A stretch of DNA of 64,000 nt from Apis mellifera (taxonomy: Eukaryota > Arthropoda > Insecta > Hymenoptera > Apidae). How positions within the stretch are numbered: position 1 is the stretch's first letter; each line of letters opens with the position of its first letter. The stretch is taken from NCBI RefSeq assembly GCF_003254395.2, contig NC_037638.1, positions 749,001-813,000 of the forward strand, given 5' to 3'. A model generated the notes under the pieces. That model was not told the origin of the DNA. It saw only the letters and a list, made by a program, of their open reading frames with translations, and made no database searches. This document shows, in pieces, positions 22,991 through 34,894 of the stretch. The translations under genes and the position numbers were made by a program.

Positions 22991-24310
22991 CGAGATTTAA
23001 TCCCTCTGAAAATCCCCCTCCAACTGCTTTGCATCGCGAGAAGAGTAGGAGCTTTTCGAAGGACCAAGGAATGGCAACCTTTTTCCAAAGATTTGTCAAT
23101 ATTTGACATGTCAAATATGGTTTCTTCCTTCTCTAGAACTTCTTCGTAGAAAGATAATGATTTAACTGACGGTATGAGTTGGAATTGAAGCTTGGAGGAA
23201 CAGATTACATCGAGAGAAGAGTAGAAACTTTGCAATCAAAGGACCAAGTTAACCTTTTTCCAAAGATTTAATCGTTTCTTCCTTCTCTAGAGCTTTTTCA
23301 TAGTAAGATAATGATTTAAGGGATGGTATGGGTTGGAATTGAAGCTTGGAGGAAGAAACGGATTATGTCGCGAGAAGAGTAGAAGTTTTGCGATCAAAGG
23401 ACCAAGGAATAGCAACCATTTTCCAAAGATTTCTCAATATTTGATACGTCAAATATTGTTTCTTCCTTCTCTAGAGCTTCTTTGTAATAAGATAATGATT
23501 TAACAGATGATATCGGGCAAGTCGAAGCTTGGAGGGAGAAACAGATTACATCGCGAGAAGAGTAGGAGCTTTTCGAAGGACCAAGGAATAGCAAACTTTT
23601 TCCAAAGATTTGTTAATATTTGACACGTCAAATATGATTTCTTCCTTCTCTAGATTTCTTTCTTCTTCGTAGTAAGATAATGATTTAACTGACGCTATGG
23701 GTTGGAATTGAAGCTTGGAGAAAGAAACAGATTACATCGCGAGAAGAGTAGAAGCTTTCAAAAGACCAAGTTAAGCTTTTTCCAAAGATTTGTCAATATT
23801 TAATACATTAAATATGGTTTCTTCCTACTCTAAAGCTTCTTCGTAGTAAAATAGGTATAGATTGGAATCGAAGCTTAGAAGAAGAAACGGATTACATAGC
23901 GAGAAGAGTAGAAGCTTTGCGATCAAAGGACCAAGTTAATTTTTTTCCAAAGATTTAATCGTTTCTTCCTTCTCTAGCTTCTTCGTAGTAAGATAATGAT
24001 TTAAAGGATAGTGTGGGACAGCTTGGAATCGAAACTTGGAGAAACGGATTACATCGAGAGAAGAGTAGAAACTTTGTGATCGAAGGACCAAATTAACCTT
24101 TTTCCAAAGATTTAATCGTTTCTTCCTTCTCCAGAACTTCTTTGTAGTAAAATAATGATTTAACTGACGTTTCGAAGGACCAAGTTAACGTTTTTCTAAA
24201 AATTTGTCAATATTTGACACATTAAATATGGTTTCTTCCTACTCTAAAGCTTCTTCGTAATAATAATAATGATTTAACTGACGGTATCAGGCAAGTTGAA
24301 GCTTGGAGGG
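22991..24310. repeat. Seven-unit tandem array in two length classes, with a palindromic block
   Basis: GCGAGAAGAGTAG or a close variant starts units at about 23036, 23212, 23370, 23553, 23739, 23899 and 24058. Units are either about 176-186 bp or about 158-160 bp. The longer class contains a palindrome, best preserved as ATATTTGACATGTCAAATAT (23099-23118). The shorter class lacks it, reading AAGATTTAATCGTTTCTTCC instead. Each unit also carries TTCCTTCTCTAGAGCTTCTT and GGTTGGAATTGAAGCTTGGA. Minus-strand frames of about 66-106 codons cross units and give similar peptides because the units are similar. Confidence 0.92.
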
Positions 24311-27110
24311 AGAGAGATAGACGTCGTAAACAAGTGTCCGCGCGTGAAACATTAACACTTGTCGTGCACGCCAAGTATATCCGACTTCCTCCCTTCCTTC
24401 TTGCGTAAATATGACGAGGGAGGGGGGTGAGTAATACGGGCGGAAATAAGGTCTCGATTCAAGAAACCTCGGCCAATGGACGGACACTTTCCACTAATTA
24501 CGCGAGCTAATCCGAAAGGTGTCGAGGGGGGAGGGAGCGAGACGAGGGGCACGCTCTGCTCGTGATTACCTCGTGAGCCGGAGGCGATCGGGGGGCTTGG
24601 CAGCTCCTAAGTTACACGTTGCCTCCGGTACCACGCTGGATAAATCGAACGAAATCACGAGCACCGTGATACTCGTCACGCGTGCAAACTCTTCCTCTGC
24701 CATTTGTCACGTACGCAGCATTAACCAATTCAAAGTATTCCATACATACATATATATACTCGATCGAAAAAGAATAATTTTCCAGAAAAATCCTTCCAAG
24801 AGATCCGTTAAAATAAAATTTGAAAGGAATTGATACGTAATTAAATAATAAGGAAAGGGGCGGAATGGTGCACACCTATGCTTCGAGGGATGGGGCGTCC
24901 TTTCGAGAAAGGGGTGGCGATGGAACAAAGTGTACGAGGGGGCGATAAGCGGCGGACACGAGGACGTCGGCGCGGTGTCGCGAAACGCTTGTGCCCCTGC
25001 GGCGCGGCGGGCACCCCGCGGCCTGGCAGCGAGAGGGGGAATTAATTCGAACGCGGCCGCGTCGATGTAATTAATAATTAGCCGAATGCTTAATTGGCGG
25101 ACCGAGCATTCCGGCCAATTAGGCCCCGTCGCGGGCCGGGATGAAGATGTGACCGCCGTGTCCCGCTGGGAAAGAGGATCGTGCCACTCTCTCTCTCTCT
25201 CTCTCTTAAACGTTGGACGTTGGCGCTCGCCTCGATCTTCCGACGTTTCGTGGCGCGTAATTGCTGCCTCTTAATTGCGCCCCTGCCAGAAGCTGGCATC
25301 CATCCGCCGTGGATCGTGTAATCGGTGCCCTCGGTGGTTGCTCCCTCTCCGCCGAGGAGACAGGCGTTGATTACGTGCGCCTTCGATGCGACCCCTTCGA
25401 GCGAATGGAGGGGAAACGAGCGCGATGAATTTCCAAGTTTTTTCAAGTTCTAGGAGGGGCGGTTATTGGTGCGAATCAATGGTAATTCTAACGCGACTTA
25501 AACTCTGAGCGTTTTTTTTTTTCACTATGGGAGGGGAGGGGAGGGTAACAAGCTTGAAATTGATTTAAATTTACTCCTAACACTCGTCTGGGCAAAAGTC
25601 GGTGGAGTTATAAAAAAATGAAGGTTGGTTATCTCGGTAAATCGTTGGAAAAAAAGAAAGGAAGGAGAAGGAATATTAATTACACGTCTTAACCGCGCGA
25701 GAGAGATTATAGAAAAATGATTTCGTCTGAAAGTCGACCAGTTTGGCTCAATTATCCCGGCCCGATTATCCCGTGAAGCCATCCGGAACAACGTCTACAT
25801 CAACGTTCAATCTCGAGCGTTATTATTGCTTAAAGATTGGAATTAAAATGTCAACGTTGTGTCGTTTCGAGCGTGGCCGAGATCGGGGTATGCCACCAAC
25901 GTTTCTCGCCGAAATTTTCGGATAAATCAGTGCAACGACGCGAGACAGAGAGAGAGAGAGAGAGAGAGAGACACGTGAGATTTGTGTAACGAAAGAGAAA
26001 CGAGTTCGTCGCGGATCAGTCATCCGTGGATAATAACCCGTGGAGGGGGGAAAAAAATCAATGGCTGGTTGATTTATCGCGTGGCAGATCGAGTTGTCGA
26101 TGCAACCACCGCCTAGCGCGAGGTGCAATAGTTGGTATACGTAGGTAGCTGTGGACAGAGGCAGGGCCGAGTAGAGTAAATTATGGTTTAAAATGCGGCG
26201 TATGCTAATCGAGATTGATAAAATGGCAGCCGACTCGGCCGTAAATCCCGAGACTTGGTGGACCTTCGCTCGCCGTTTCGACCTCTTGCGAAAGCCTCTT
26301 GAAAGCCTTCGTATCTCATCTCCTTTGCGCGATCGAGCGAAACGACGAGTAAAGTGGAAACGACGAAACAGCAGTCCGAGGGGAAAAAAGTCTGTAGGAA
26401 GATTTTCTCTCGAAGAAAATTTCAGCTTCGGGGAAAAATTGCGTTGGAGATGTTGGACAAAAGGATTTTTTGATTCGAACGGAGATGACGAGGCAAAAGA
26501 AGAGGCACGGATTCTTTTTCTCGCTTCGAAAGTTTTATCGGACAAGTTTCGATGCGAGCAGGAACCGTGGATATTTAAATTATCATTGGGAAACGCGTTC
26601 GTTAAAATTCCTTCGAGAATATCGAGACAAGGCGTCGAGTTTCTTTCGACGGGAGGAATTCTCGTCACGAGAATACCATTATAGACGTATTATTGACGAA
26701 TAGGTTAAAACATAGATTGGATGGAAATTTTACGTGTCTTCAAGTTCGAACGAGCGTTAAAAGTAGCCTTTTCTTTTTCGTCCACTCGATATTTAGACAA
26801 ATATTATAATAAACGAACGAGCTCATCGATTAAGAGGATGGAAGGAGACGGATTCGAAAATGATGAAACGAACGGACGGGGAAATAGGCGCGCGGGGAAG
26901 GAAGGTTCGATCGTTGGTTGGAAGGTATCCTTGAGAGGAGACGGTTGCACGGGGGTTACTGCACCGCGAGGGAAAGCGGGAGGACCGGACGTTGGTAGCC
27001 GAAGAGTAGCCCCTGTGGTAGCAGCGGAGTGGTAGCCCAAGGCTACTAGAAGATTGCCGGCAGACAGGTGGGTGAGGCGAAGGATGGCCGAGGTAAAAGG
27101 CAGAGAGAGG
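24311..27110. other. Unique region, partly GC-rich, no recognised gene
   Basis: GC-rich non-coding sequence with scattered AATTAAT motifs (24990-25130), a (CT)n run at 25190-25206 and a (GA)n run at 25947-25971. Two large opposite-strand frames overlap at 25823-26684 (281 codons minus, 163 codons plus). Neither shows a domain, and the plus frame lies wholly within the minus one apart from a few bases, which suggests chance openings. No RNA gene is seen. Confidence 0.5.
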
Positions 27111-27119
27111 ATGGTGTTA

Positions 27120-27262
27120 TATCCCTTTCCTCTCCTCTCCTCTCCTCTCCTTTGTCCTCGTCTTCTTCATCATCATCATCATCATCTTCTTCTTCTTCTT
27201 CTTCTTCTTCTTCTCCTTCCTCCTCCTTCCTCCTCCTCCTCCTCCTCCTCCTCCTGTGATGG
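27120..27262 (+). repeat. Compound pyrimidine microsatellite (TCC)n/(TCA)n/(TTC)n/(TCC)n
   Basis: CTCTC units are followed by about seven TCA units, a run of TTC units, and finally TCC/CTC units. Frames on both strands stay open across it as Ser/Leu or Glu/Asp/Arg homopolymers and are not genes. Confidence 0.95.
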
Positions 27263-27450
27263 CGGTGGTGGTGGTTCTCCTTTCGAGGCCCCTTTTCTCC
27301 AAGTCCACTTAGCCGCACGCGAGACTTCCACCTCGAATAGAAGCATCCTTCCTCGCTTCCTTCCTCTCTCTCTCTCTCCTCCTGCGACTCGCGGCGGCAC
27401 TCGGGGCCCGGGGGCGCGAGAAAACTATACGAAGGCGCGCACAGGGTTGC

Positions 27451-27482
27451 GGAGGAGGAGGAGGAGGAGGAGGAGGAGGAGG
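27451..27482 (+). repeat. (GGA)n microsatellite
   Basis: About ten GGA units in a GC-rich context, 44 bp upstream of the small ORF at 27526. Confidence 0.95.
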
Positions 27483-27525
27483 TGAAGCGAGAGAAGCGAG
27501 CGGGATCGCGTCGGGAGCATTAACC

Positions 27526-27663
27526 ATGGATTTATTCGAACGGGAAGCACCGAAATTGCCCGATTACGGTATTACGCGCGGCGCGGATACGAAGAAAAAG
27601 CGGGAAGGAGGGTGGGGGGAGGGGGAAACGGATGATGGAGGCGAGGCGAAAAAAGAGAGCTGA
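27526..27663 (+). CDS. Small ORF, 45 codons, unrecognised
   Basis: An ATG in a favourable insect context (TTAACCATGG) opens a 45-codon frame ending at TGA 27661-27663. The first 26 residues have unremarkable protein-like composition (it begins MDLFEREAPKLPDYGITRGA, then a Lys-rich cluster). The rest is Gly/Glu/Lys-rich and follows a G-rich purine stretch. No signal peptide, membrane segment or family is recognised. It could be a short uORF, the first coding piece of a spliced gene, or chance. The longer minus-strand frames over the same DNA look less protein-like. Confidence 0.12.
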   Translation: MDLFEREAPKLPDYGITRGADTKKKREGGWGEGETDDGGEAKKES

Positions 27664-30420
27664 CGGCGGGGGCCCCAGTTGTAAAACCGACCACGTTGCT
27701 GCCACGAGAGAGACGTAGGCAATGCACCGAGCAATCGGCCGACTCCTCTCGGCGTTCCTCCGCAGCCGTTCCTCTTTTGAGGGTGGCAATTTGCGGTAAT
27801 ATCGCGAACGACGAGGTAGCGCCCATAATGGGGCCCCAGGGCCCCCACCGACTCGTGTAACTCGGCCCCTCGCCTTCCCTCCCTCCCTCCCTTCCCCGAG
27901 GGGAACCTGCTCCTCGATGACAACCGATCACGATCCGTGCCCGCTTCCCCCCTCTTGCCTGATTAACGTGCAAGAAAAAAGAAGAAGAAGGAACTACGTC
28001 CCTCCTTTCCTCCCTCCTATCTTTTCACCTCGTTCTTGCCGAGCACATTCTCTTCGATCACAACGAATCTTGCTTACTTATTTGTTTATTGTACGAAATG
28101 GAAATTTAAATTTTGTCTTATACGTAATATTCGAGTTGGTCGTTTTAAGTTTAAGAGTAAGGGAGTTTTTCGATGCGGAGTTTTGATGCGCGTGGCCGAT
28201 CGTCGGAGCGATCGACACGGTTGGATGGAAGTGGCGGCGAACGGTGGACGGCAATTATCGAGAGTTCTCGCGAGAGTTGTAATCGACGGTTGCGCGGCGG
28301 GAGAGGGGAAAGGGGGATCGTTTGTTGTGGAATCGTGGGCCCGTCCTGGAAGTGTTCAACCTGTTCGCGTGAGACGGTATCGCGGGCCAGCCTCAGCCTT
28401 GCCCTCAGCTATACCACCGTATATAAACTCTCGGCCGAACGGGTTCTTCCCCTCGGTTGTTGCTTCTCGCTGCGGAGAGGAGAAGTCTTACTTTACCGTG
28501 CCTATCCGCGTCGGGATATCGAGCGCATATATGTATATATATGTATACTCGCCTTCCCCCTTTCATTCATGATCCACCTTCCTCCGCCTCTGTATAATAA
28601 CGCCCGTCCACCTCCTAGTTTCGTAATTTATACGTCGTTAAACTTTGAACCTTCCTCTCCTCCACGTTTTTCTCCCAATTTATTCTTTCCAAGGCAAAGA
28701 GAGAATCGAAATTTCTTCCGTACGGAACGTTTCTTTTTTCAGGAGGAATTAAATCTAATATTGCGGATAATTGAGAAGAAAATTCCATCGAAGAGAACAC
28801 GAGTCTTCTCTTCATCGTCGTTAATAACATTTTATTCAATCGAGTATTCATTCTGTGAAAAAAATCGAGAGATTTCCAACGAAGAAACGATCGAAACAAG
28901 AAAAGAATCACGCGAGATAATCGTAATCGTAGAGAAAATTGTTCTCGTATCACCAGTTTTACGATCGCTCAATTAATCGTGCGTCCTAACAGGCCGCCGC
29001 TCATTAAATTTCCCCATCCCGTCATTTTCGTTTCTTCTCGTCGTACGTAATGTCTCGTCGTTGCTCTCTATCTATCCATCTATCTATCTCGAGGTTTAAT
29101 TGCCGCCATAGAGCTTAGAACGAGTAGAAGTGAATCACCATCGTCGAAAGAGAAGCTTCTTTTCTTTTTCTCCTTCTTCTTCTTCTTCTTCTTCTCTCGC
29201 TTATCGATCCCTTTTCGCCCATCGTTTCGAAACGAGAGAGGCTTCTCTAATAATCGCACGAACCAGTTTCAATTACGATACGCCTCGATCGAGGAAACGT
29301 ATCGAGAGTTCGAAACCGCAAGGATGGTATTGCAGATTGGAAAAAGAAAAATCACGCTTCTTTTTTCTCTTCTTCTTCTCTGTAAGAATAAAATATTGGG
29401 AAGGAAAAAGTTGCGAGGGAGGAAACGCGAGAGTTTCGAGGTCAAGGGTAAATTCCAGCGTGATGAAAGGAGATATCGGTGGCCCTTATGGAAACCCCAT
29501 ACCACGCGGAACACCCGGCGGCGAAAACATCTTGCTGAAGACATTACTTATGGCGGTAATCGGGCTCTCGGCCGCTAAGAGGTGATAAATTCAACGGGTT
29601 GCATCTGAGCGGCTCGCGTGAACGTGCGGCAAGCAATGGCTAACTTATGGGTGGATTCCCTGACGAACGATTCGAACGTTCCTTCCACCGCCTCGATCCT
29701 GTGAATATGGATGGATTAGACTCGGGTGGATAATTTAAGGGGCGATAAAAATCGGCGCGCAAAAATATTTATTCGCGCGTGTTTTTTCCAAACGGAAGAG
29801 AGTTGGAAAGAAAACTCGATGAAAAGCCGGTTTATCGGAGGAAACCAGTACATACAAGATTGTACAATAATAGATGATATTAATATGTTAAACGTTTTCC
29901 TTTTTTCTCTCTCGAATCACGATGTTGAAACTCGACACTTGCAAATCAACGGGTACAGTTTCGCGGGATTATTTTTTAATGTCATTAACGCATACTTTTG
30001 CTATACGTGCTGTATTGCAACCAGATCGAACGAATATCTGTAATTTTCCGTTCGAAATAACCGCGCTAGATTTACGCACGAGACCGATTAATGAACCGTT
30101 TTATTCGAAATTAAATTTCAAAAGTTGCAAAGTCGAAATCGCCCAACATTTCCCCCGTGTATTTACATATTAATTTATGTATCGATGAATAAAACATATA
30201 TTTCTTTGCTTTCACTTTTCTTTCGTTTAGAAAACAATATCTCGTTCGGATAACTCTTATACGCAAGGAAAACGATTTCATCGAGGGACGGATCCATCCT
30301 CTCCGCGATCCACCCCCGTGTACGTGTCCTTAAAACGGGAGCGAGTTGCGGCGATTAATCTTGGCCGGTCGTAAAGGCACAACAACCGTTATCGCGCATC
30401 CGAGCTAGGTGTAGGCCGAG
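27664..30420. other. Unique region with microsatellites, no recognised gene
   Basis: GC-rich to about 28450, then mixed. A 267-codon plus frame at 28173-28976 starts in Arg/Ser-rich GC sequence and continues into AT-rich DNA with no domain. Frames at 27532-27973 minus are Ser/Pro/Arg-rich. A TCTATCTATCC run (29070-29090) and a (CTT)n run (29168-29196) are present. Sequence at 29450-29640 is unique and moderately GC-rich with nothing diagnostic. Confidence 0.5.
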
Positions 30421-33400
30421 AGGTGTTTCGTGGCGATCCGCCGCCAAGATACGCTCGCCTAGACACACCGGCTGGTGGATATCTGCGGTGGGCCGGTGAT
30501 AGACCGGCTGTTACACTCGAACGCGTGGACGTTGGCAGGGAGCCTGGCGGCTACCGGGCGAGACTCGCCGGACTCGGGCCGGTGTCCCTGACGAGGGCTG
30601 CGCTTCCGTGTTTCAACGTGTTCCCGGAAAAACGGCCGCTTTACGGCCGCGATTCCACGAGTTATTTCGCAGAGGGAAGCCAAGACCGATACTTGATTCC
30701 TCGAAAAACCCTCTTCCGCTCTTCGATTCTTATTAACTCGTCTCTGTACACGCTCACCATCACCGGCGTGACTTATGCATATTCATGCAACGGCCGCGGT
30801 TCAAAAGCGTCCAAACTCGAGAAGACGCCGCTCCTTTTTCTCGTGCGTTACGATTCGAATCGGTTGGGAAAGGGAAGAGAGAGATTCTCGCGTCAGAGGA
30901 GACATGATTGATAAGACGCGCACGTTGGAGCGATGGACGGGCGGAAAGAAAGCGATGGCGGTGGGAAATTAAGCGAGAGGCGGAAGGAGTAGAGAGAGAG
31001 AGAGAGGGGGAGCGGAAGGATGGAAACAGGTAGCGAGCCGCTTGCGCCTCGTATCGGGCCCCTTTGTCATTGTCAATATTGCCGAGGAGGCAAAGATTAT
31101 CTGGTGACTGATGGCCCATTCGCTTACCCATTCGATCTATGCTGCGTGCACCCATGCGAATGGATCGGAACCGACGCGGCGACGATCGATCGCCCGATTC
31201 ATCCCCCCGCCGAGAGAGAGAGAGAGAGAGAGAGATACCCTTTTCCTCCGCGTAACACCCTCCCTCTAACTAACCTCCCCCTCCATCAACCACCAACGTG
31301 TATTGTATTGTTTCGAGATTGAAGATAACGAGATGCCTCTCGAGCGAAGGGGCAGAGTTATGGTGATTGTCCGACGTAGCGGCCGCGAGCGGCGCGGCCC
31401 TTTTATTTTCGATCGATACCCGCGTGCATGTGTATCGGGGACAGCCCTTCCTCCCTTCCCCTTTCCTTGAGGAGGATACGCGTGAACGACCTCCGGAAAT
31501 CGAGAAGCATCTCTCTATATATATTTACGCAACATTTTCTAAAATTCGAGAATACGAAAGAGAGGAGAGGTTCGTTTCTCTCTTCGTTTTGTTATTTATT
31601 CGTGGGGCACGAACGAATGTAAGGGAATGATCGTGCTCGTGAGAAAGCTCGGTTATCGGGAGGGTGTAAAAGAATAAGCGAGTCACGATGAGAAGGAATA
31701 TTTCGTTCCTCGGTATTGGAGGAGAGTGGGGACGATAATTCGCCGTGAATCGAAGAAAATCGTCGTTCAATACCGTCACGTAGAGAGTTCTCGAGCCGAT
31801 TGCAACCGATTTGCCTCGTTTCGAGGAGAAGGTCGGGGCCCGGCTCCGTCGTGACCCCTCGGATCTCGCGAGTTATTACTCCTGCTCCTTTATCAAACGT
31901 GACTCGGGGGGAACTCGAATTCGATCCTCCTCCCCTCCCCCTCCTCCCAAAATGGTTATTCTCGTGCAACGGCCTTTCGAACGAGTCCTTTCACGAGGGT
32001 TAACGGTAGCCGTGTACTCGAGTTTATTCGATCGATCAAAATCGAAGCGAATGGATCCCTCTCAAGAGCAAAAGAAAAACATACATATATATATATATAT
32101 ATATACACATCAGGAACGAGGATCTATTCGTGGTAGGTCCCTGTCCAAATCGTCACGTCACTAACGGTGTTACTAGTGTTACCGATACGGATCTCCTCTC
32201 CCTCTCTCTCTCCCTATTCGGATATCTTCGCTCGCGTTCGGATCTGTGAGCCAGATGACATGTCGTAGCCGCATAATGGGCTACATTAGGGGAATAAATT
32301 ACACGATACACGGGTAAGGAGCCACGTTCTCCCTCCCCCACTCCTTGTATACAAATATATTTGTCCACCGTGATTGATGCTCGTCAATTAGATCGAAACT
32401 CTTCGTATGTATGAATCGATATATGGATATAGAGAGGGTTATCGTCGAGATTTTATTTCGATTCGTCGAGAAAAGGTGGGAGAAGGTTTAAAGCGGGTTT
32501 AAATTGTTTCGAGGGTGGAGGAGAATAGGTGGATCCACTTAAACGGAGGAATGCAAAGCGACGATAGACGGCGTTCTTCTTTCGACCGCTCCACTCTTAT
32601 TCGCGCCGCGTTTGGCGCCGGTTCAAATTCGCTCTCTCGAGAGAGAAACTATTTGGAAATTTCATTGTCTTTCTCGTCCAACGAATCTCCTTCCTTTAAA
32701 ATTCGACTCGATGATTAATATTATCGTTTGTTAAGTGACGAGTGATTTCCAAATTAAAAATAACTCCGTATATAATCCTTGTGTTTTATTCAGATTCCAG
32801 GTGCAGATCCACTACAGGCTGGTTACTGATCCAAAATGGCCACAGGCGATCGATTTAGAGCGGCCGGCTCTTATCGGGCTTCCGATAAAAATCTACGATC
32901 CTGGAACTCGATCTCTGATCTTGGAAAGGGAAGGAAAAATCGAGGGGGATAAAAAGCTGTTACAGTTTTTCGCGCCGACCGACACAGGTGGACAATTGGG
33001 GGGAGGAGAGGTGTGGAAAGCAGGGTTGCCACTGCTTTTAACGGTAATCGCCTCGAGCAGGATGCGTGCGCGCGTATTATTATCTCTGCCGCTCCTCCTC
33101 CATTCTTTCATCCATCGTTTCGAGTTTTCCGTTTATCGCCGTTGAAGTTGAGCTTTGGATCGGATCCAAACTCGATTCGAAAGTCGAGAGTCGAGAAGGA
33201 GGGGGAATAGAGGAAGAAGTTAATTAAGCCGCGAAGGGAATTGAGACGAGTCGGTGGCGGAGGCTCGATTCGGGATGATGCATGAGGCTCGGCAGCCGGA
33301 GAGAAAAAGGAAGAGAGAGAGAGGAGGAAAAAAGAAGAAAGAAGAAGACAGAGAAGGAGAAATGTCCTCCCGATTCGGTAAACTTTGACCCGCGAGCGAG

Positions 33401-33450
33401 CTCGATTCTCGACAGTGATGTATCGCATCCTGTCGTTGACCCGTATTCCT
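30421..33450. other. Unique region, no recognised gene
   Basis: A 162-codon plus frame (30423-30911) and a 131-codon minus frame (30760-31155) show no domain. Microsatellites are (GA)n at about 30990-31008 and 31211-31235, and (AT)n at 32083-32105. A plus frame of 136 codons at 32735-33145 follows an acceptor-like TTTTATTCAG (about 32785-32794). Its first part, QIHYRLVTDPKWPQAIDLER, has balanced composition, but I recognise no family and cannot call an exon. Confidence 0.45.
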
Positions 33451-33456
33451 CGAGCG

Positions 33457-33584
33457 AGATTTCTTCTTCTTCTTCTTCCTTTTCTTTCTCTTCTTCTTCT
33501 TCTTCTTCTTCTTCCCTCCTCCGCCTCTTCTTCATCCTTGGACTGTACGAGAGTTCATTTTTGCCTTTTCCTTTTTATTTTCCT

Positions 33585-33657
<73 letters not shown>
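33457..33657 (+). repeat. (TTC)n tract and 69-bp (TC)n microsatellite
   Basis: CTT/TTC units at 33462-33512 are separated by about 75 bp of unique sequence from an uninterrupted (TC)n run at 33589-33657. Ser/Leu-repeat frames across it are artefacts. Confidence 0.95.
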
Positions 33658-33659
<2 letters not shown>

Positions 33660-34894
33660 GCATCCCTCCTCGAGTCGGTGCGGAGAGTGCACTGACTCAT
33701 TGTCAGAAGGAGCGAGTGCTTAGTCAGTGGCTGGCATGCGTGCACGAAGAGGACGGCGGAGAGGAAGGAACTATCATAATAGAGGGAGTCCGAGGCGTAG
33801 GCGCTTGTTCCTCCATTCATTCTTTTTCCTTTTTTTTTCCCCTTTTCCCTTTTCTCCCATCCTCCTCGCCGCTTTCCGTTACTTATTTTATTTTATTTCT
33901 TCATTTTTCTATCCGTCTTCCTCCGTCTTTCGTTGTCGCTAATCTCTTTCTCTCTCTTTTTCTCTACTTCTTTGTTCACTCGCCTCGTTTCAAAGGACAG
34001 TTGCGAGGGCGAAAATAACGGATAAAGAGAGAGAGGATTGGATTCACCAAAGTTGGATCGTTGAAATCGACTAAATATAAGCGAGCCTTTTTCGTTTTCT
34101 TAGCCGGGTTGCGATTACAGAGGAGAGAATTCGGAACGGGCGTCGTCGTGGTCGTCGTTTGAAACGGTTCGAGAAACGCCACGCCACGCGTTCCTCCATG
34201 CCGGAATCCTTTTATCCTTTTGTTCTTTTGTGGAGGGGGTGGAGCTTGCGATTATCTTCTTTTTCGCCACTCCATCAAAGTATTATCTATCCGGGGATCA
34301 ATTCTTTTTGTTTCTCTCTCGCGACTCGATAGATATATATAGGAGATATAGTTTCGAATCTATTTCCCGCAGATAACAATCGAGATCAGATTCTCGAAAG
34401 ATTTCTTGTTCCTTTTTGTTTTTCCAAGTTTTTGTCGACGATCGAACGGTTAAACGGTAGTAACGAGTGAGAAAGTGAGACGTTAAACGGTGGGGGAGAG
34501 AGGATAGGGGGGGCAGTCGAAGCGTGCATTAAGAGGTTGCGCGGAGCGCCGTGCCGATACGCTTCCTGAGAAACAATGGCGCGATAACTCATAATAGCGT
34601 CGGGTATTATATGGTATTGATAGAACGGCCGGCCGCGCACCCCATGAATGCCAATGAGAACGCGAACAATGGCCCGCGCGTAGGTAATACCTCCGTGATC
34701 CGTATTCTTTCCTTCGTTGATTTAAGCCGCCTTTTATAGAGTCGTGCTCCCGGCAGCGCGAGTGGCCACTCGCGCCCGGCTACCATCCCACCTGTCATCA
34801 GTATTCATTGAAATTGTTTTCACCAACTTTGCCCTTGGCAAACGGGTGGATAACTCGGTGGGGAATCGGATCCAAGTCAAATTCGACACGCTCC
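33658..34894. other. Unique segment, nothing recognised except a palindrome
   Basis: Pyrimidine-rich at 33810-33970, otherwise mixed. Frames are 60-100 codons with no domain. The GC-rich palindrome at 34756 is listed separately. Confidence 0.5.
34756..34775. repeat. 20-bp perfect GC-rich palindrome
   Basis: GCGCGAGTGGCCACTCGCGC equals its own reverse complement with no spacer. It lies alone in GC-rich unique DNA, about 140 bp before an AT-rich tandem array. It could be a dimeric protein-binding site or chance; the symmetry stops abruptly on both sides. Confidence 0.9.

Noticed and set aside
25823..26684. 281-codon minus and 163-codon plus frames over the same DNA
   Set aside because: Mirrored openness on both strands and no family resemblance; neither has supporting splice or promoter evidence.
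28173..28976. 267-codon plus-strand frame
   Set aside because: Crosses from GC-rich to AT-rich sequence with a change of composition and no domain.
33575..33820. Frames rich in Arg-Glu or Ser-Leu repeats
   Set aside because: Direct translation of the (TC)n/(GA)n microsatellite. The same applies to frames at 13925-14308, 27046-27485 and 47658-48203.
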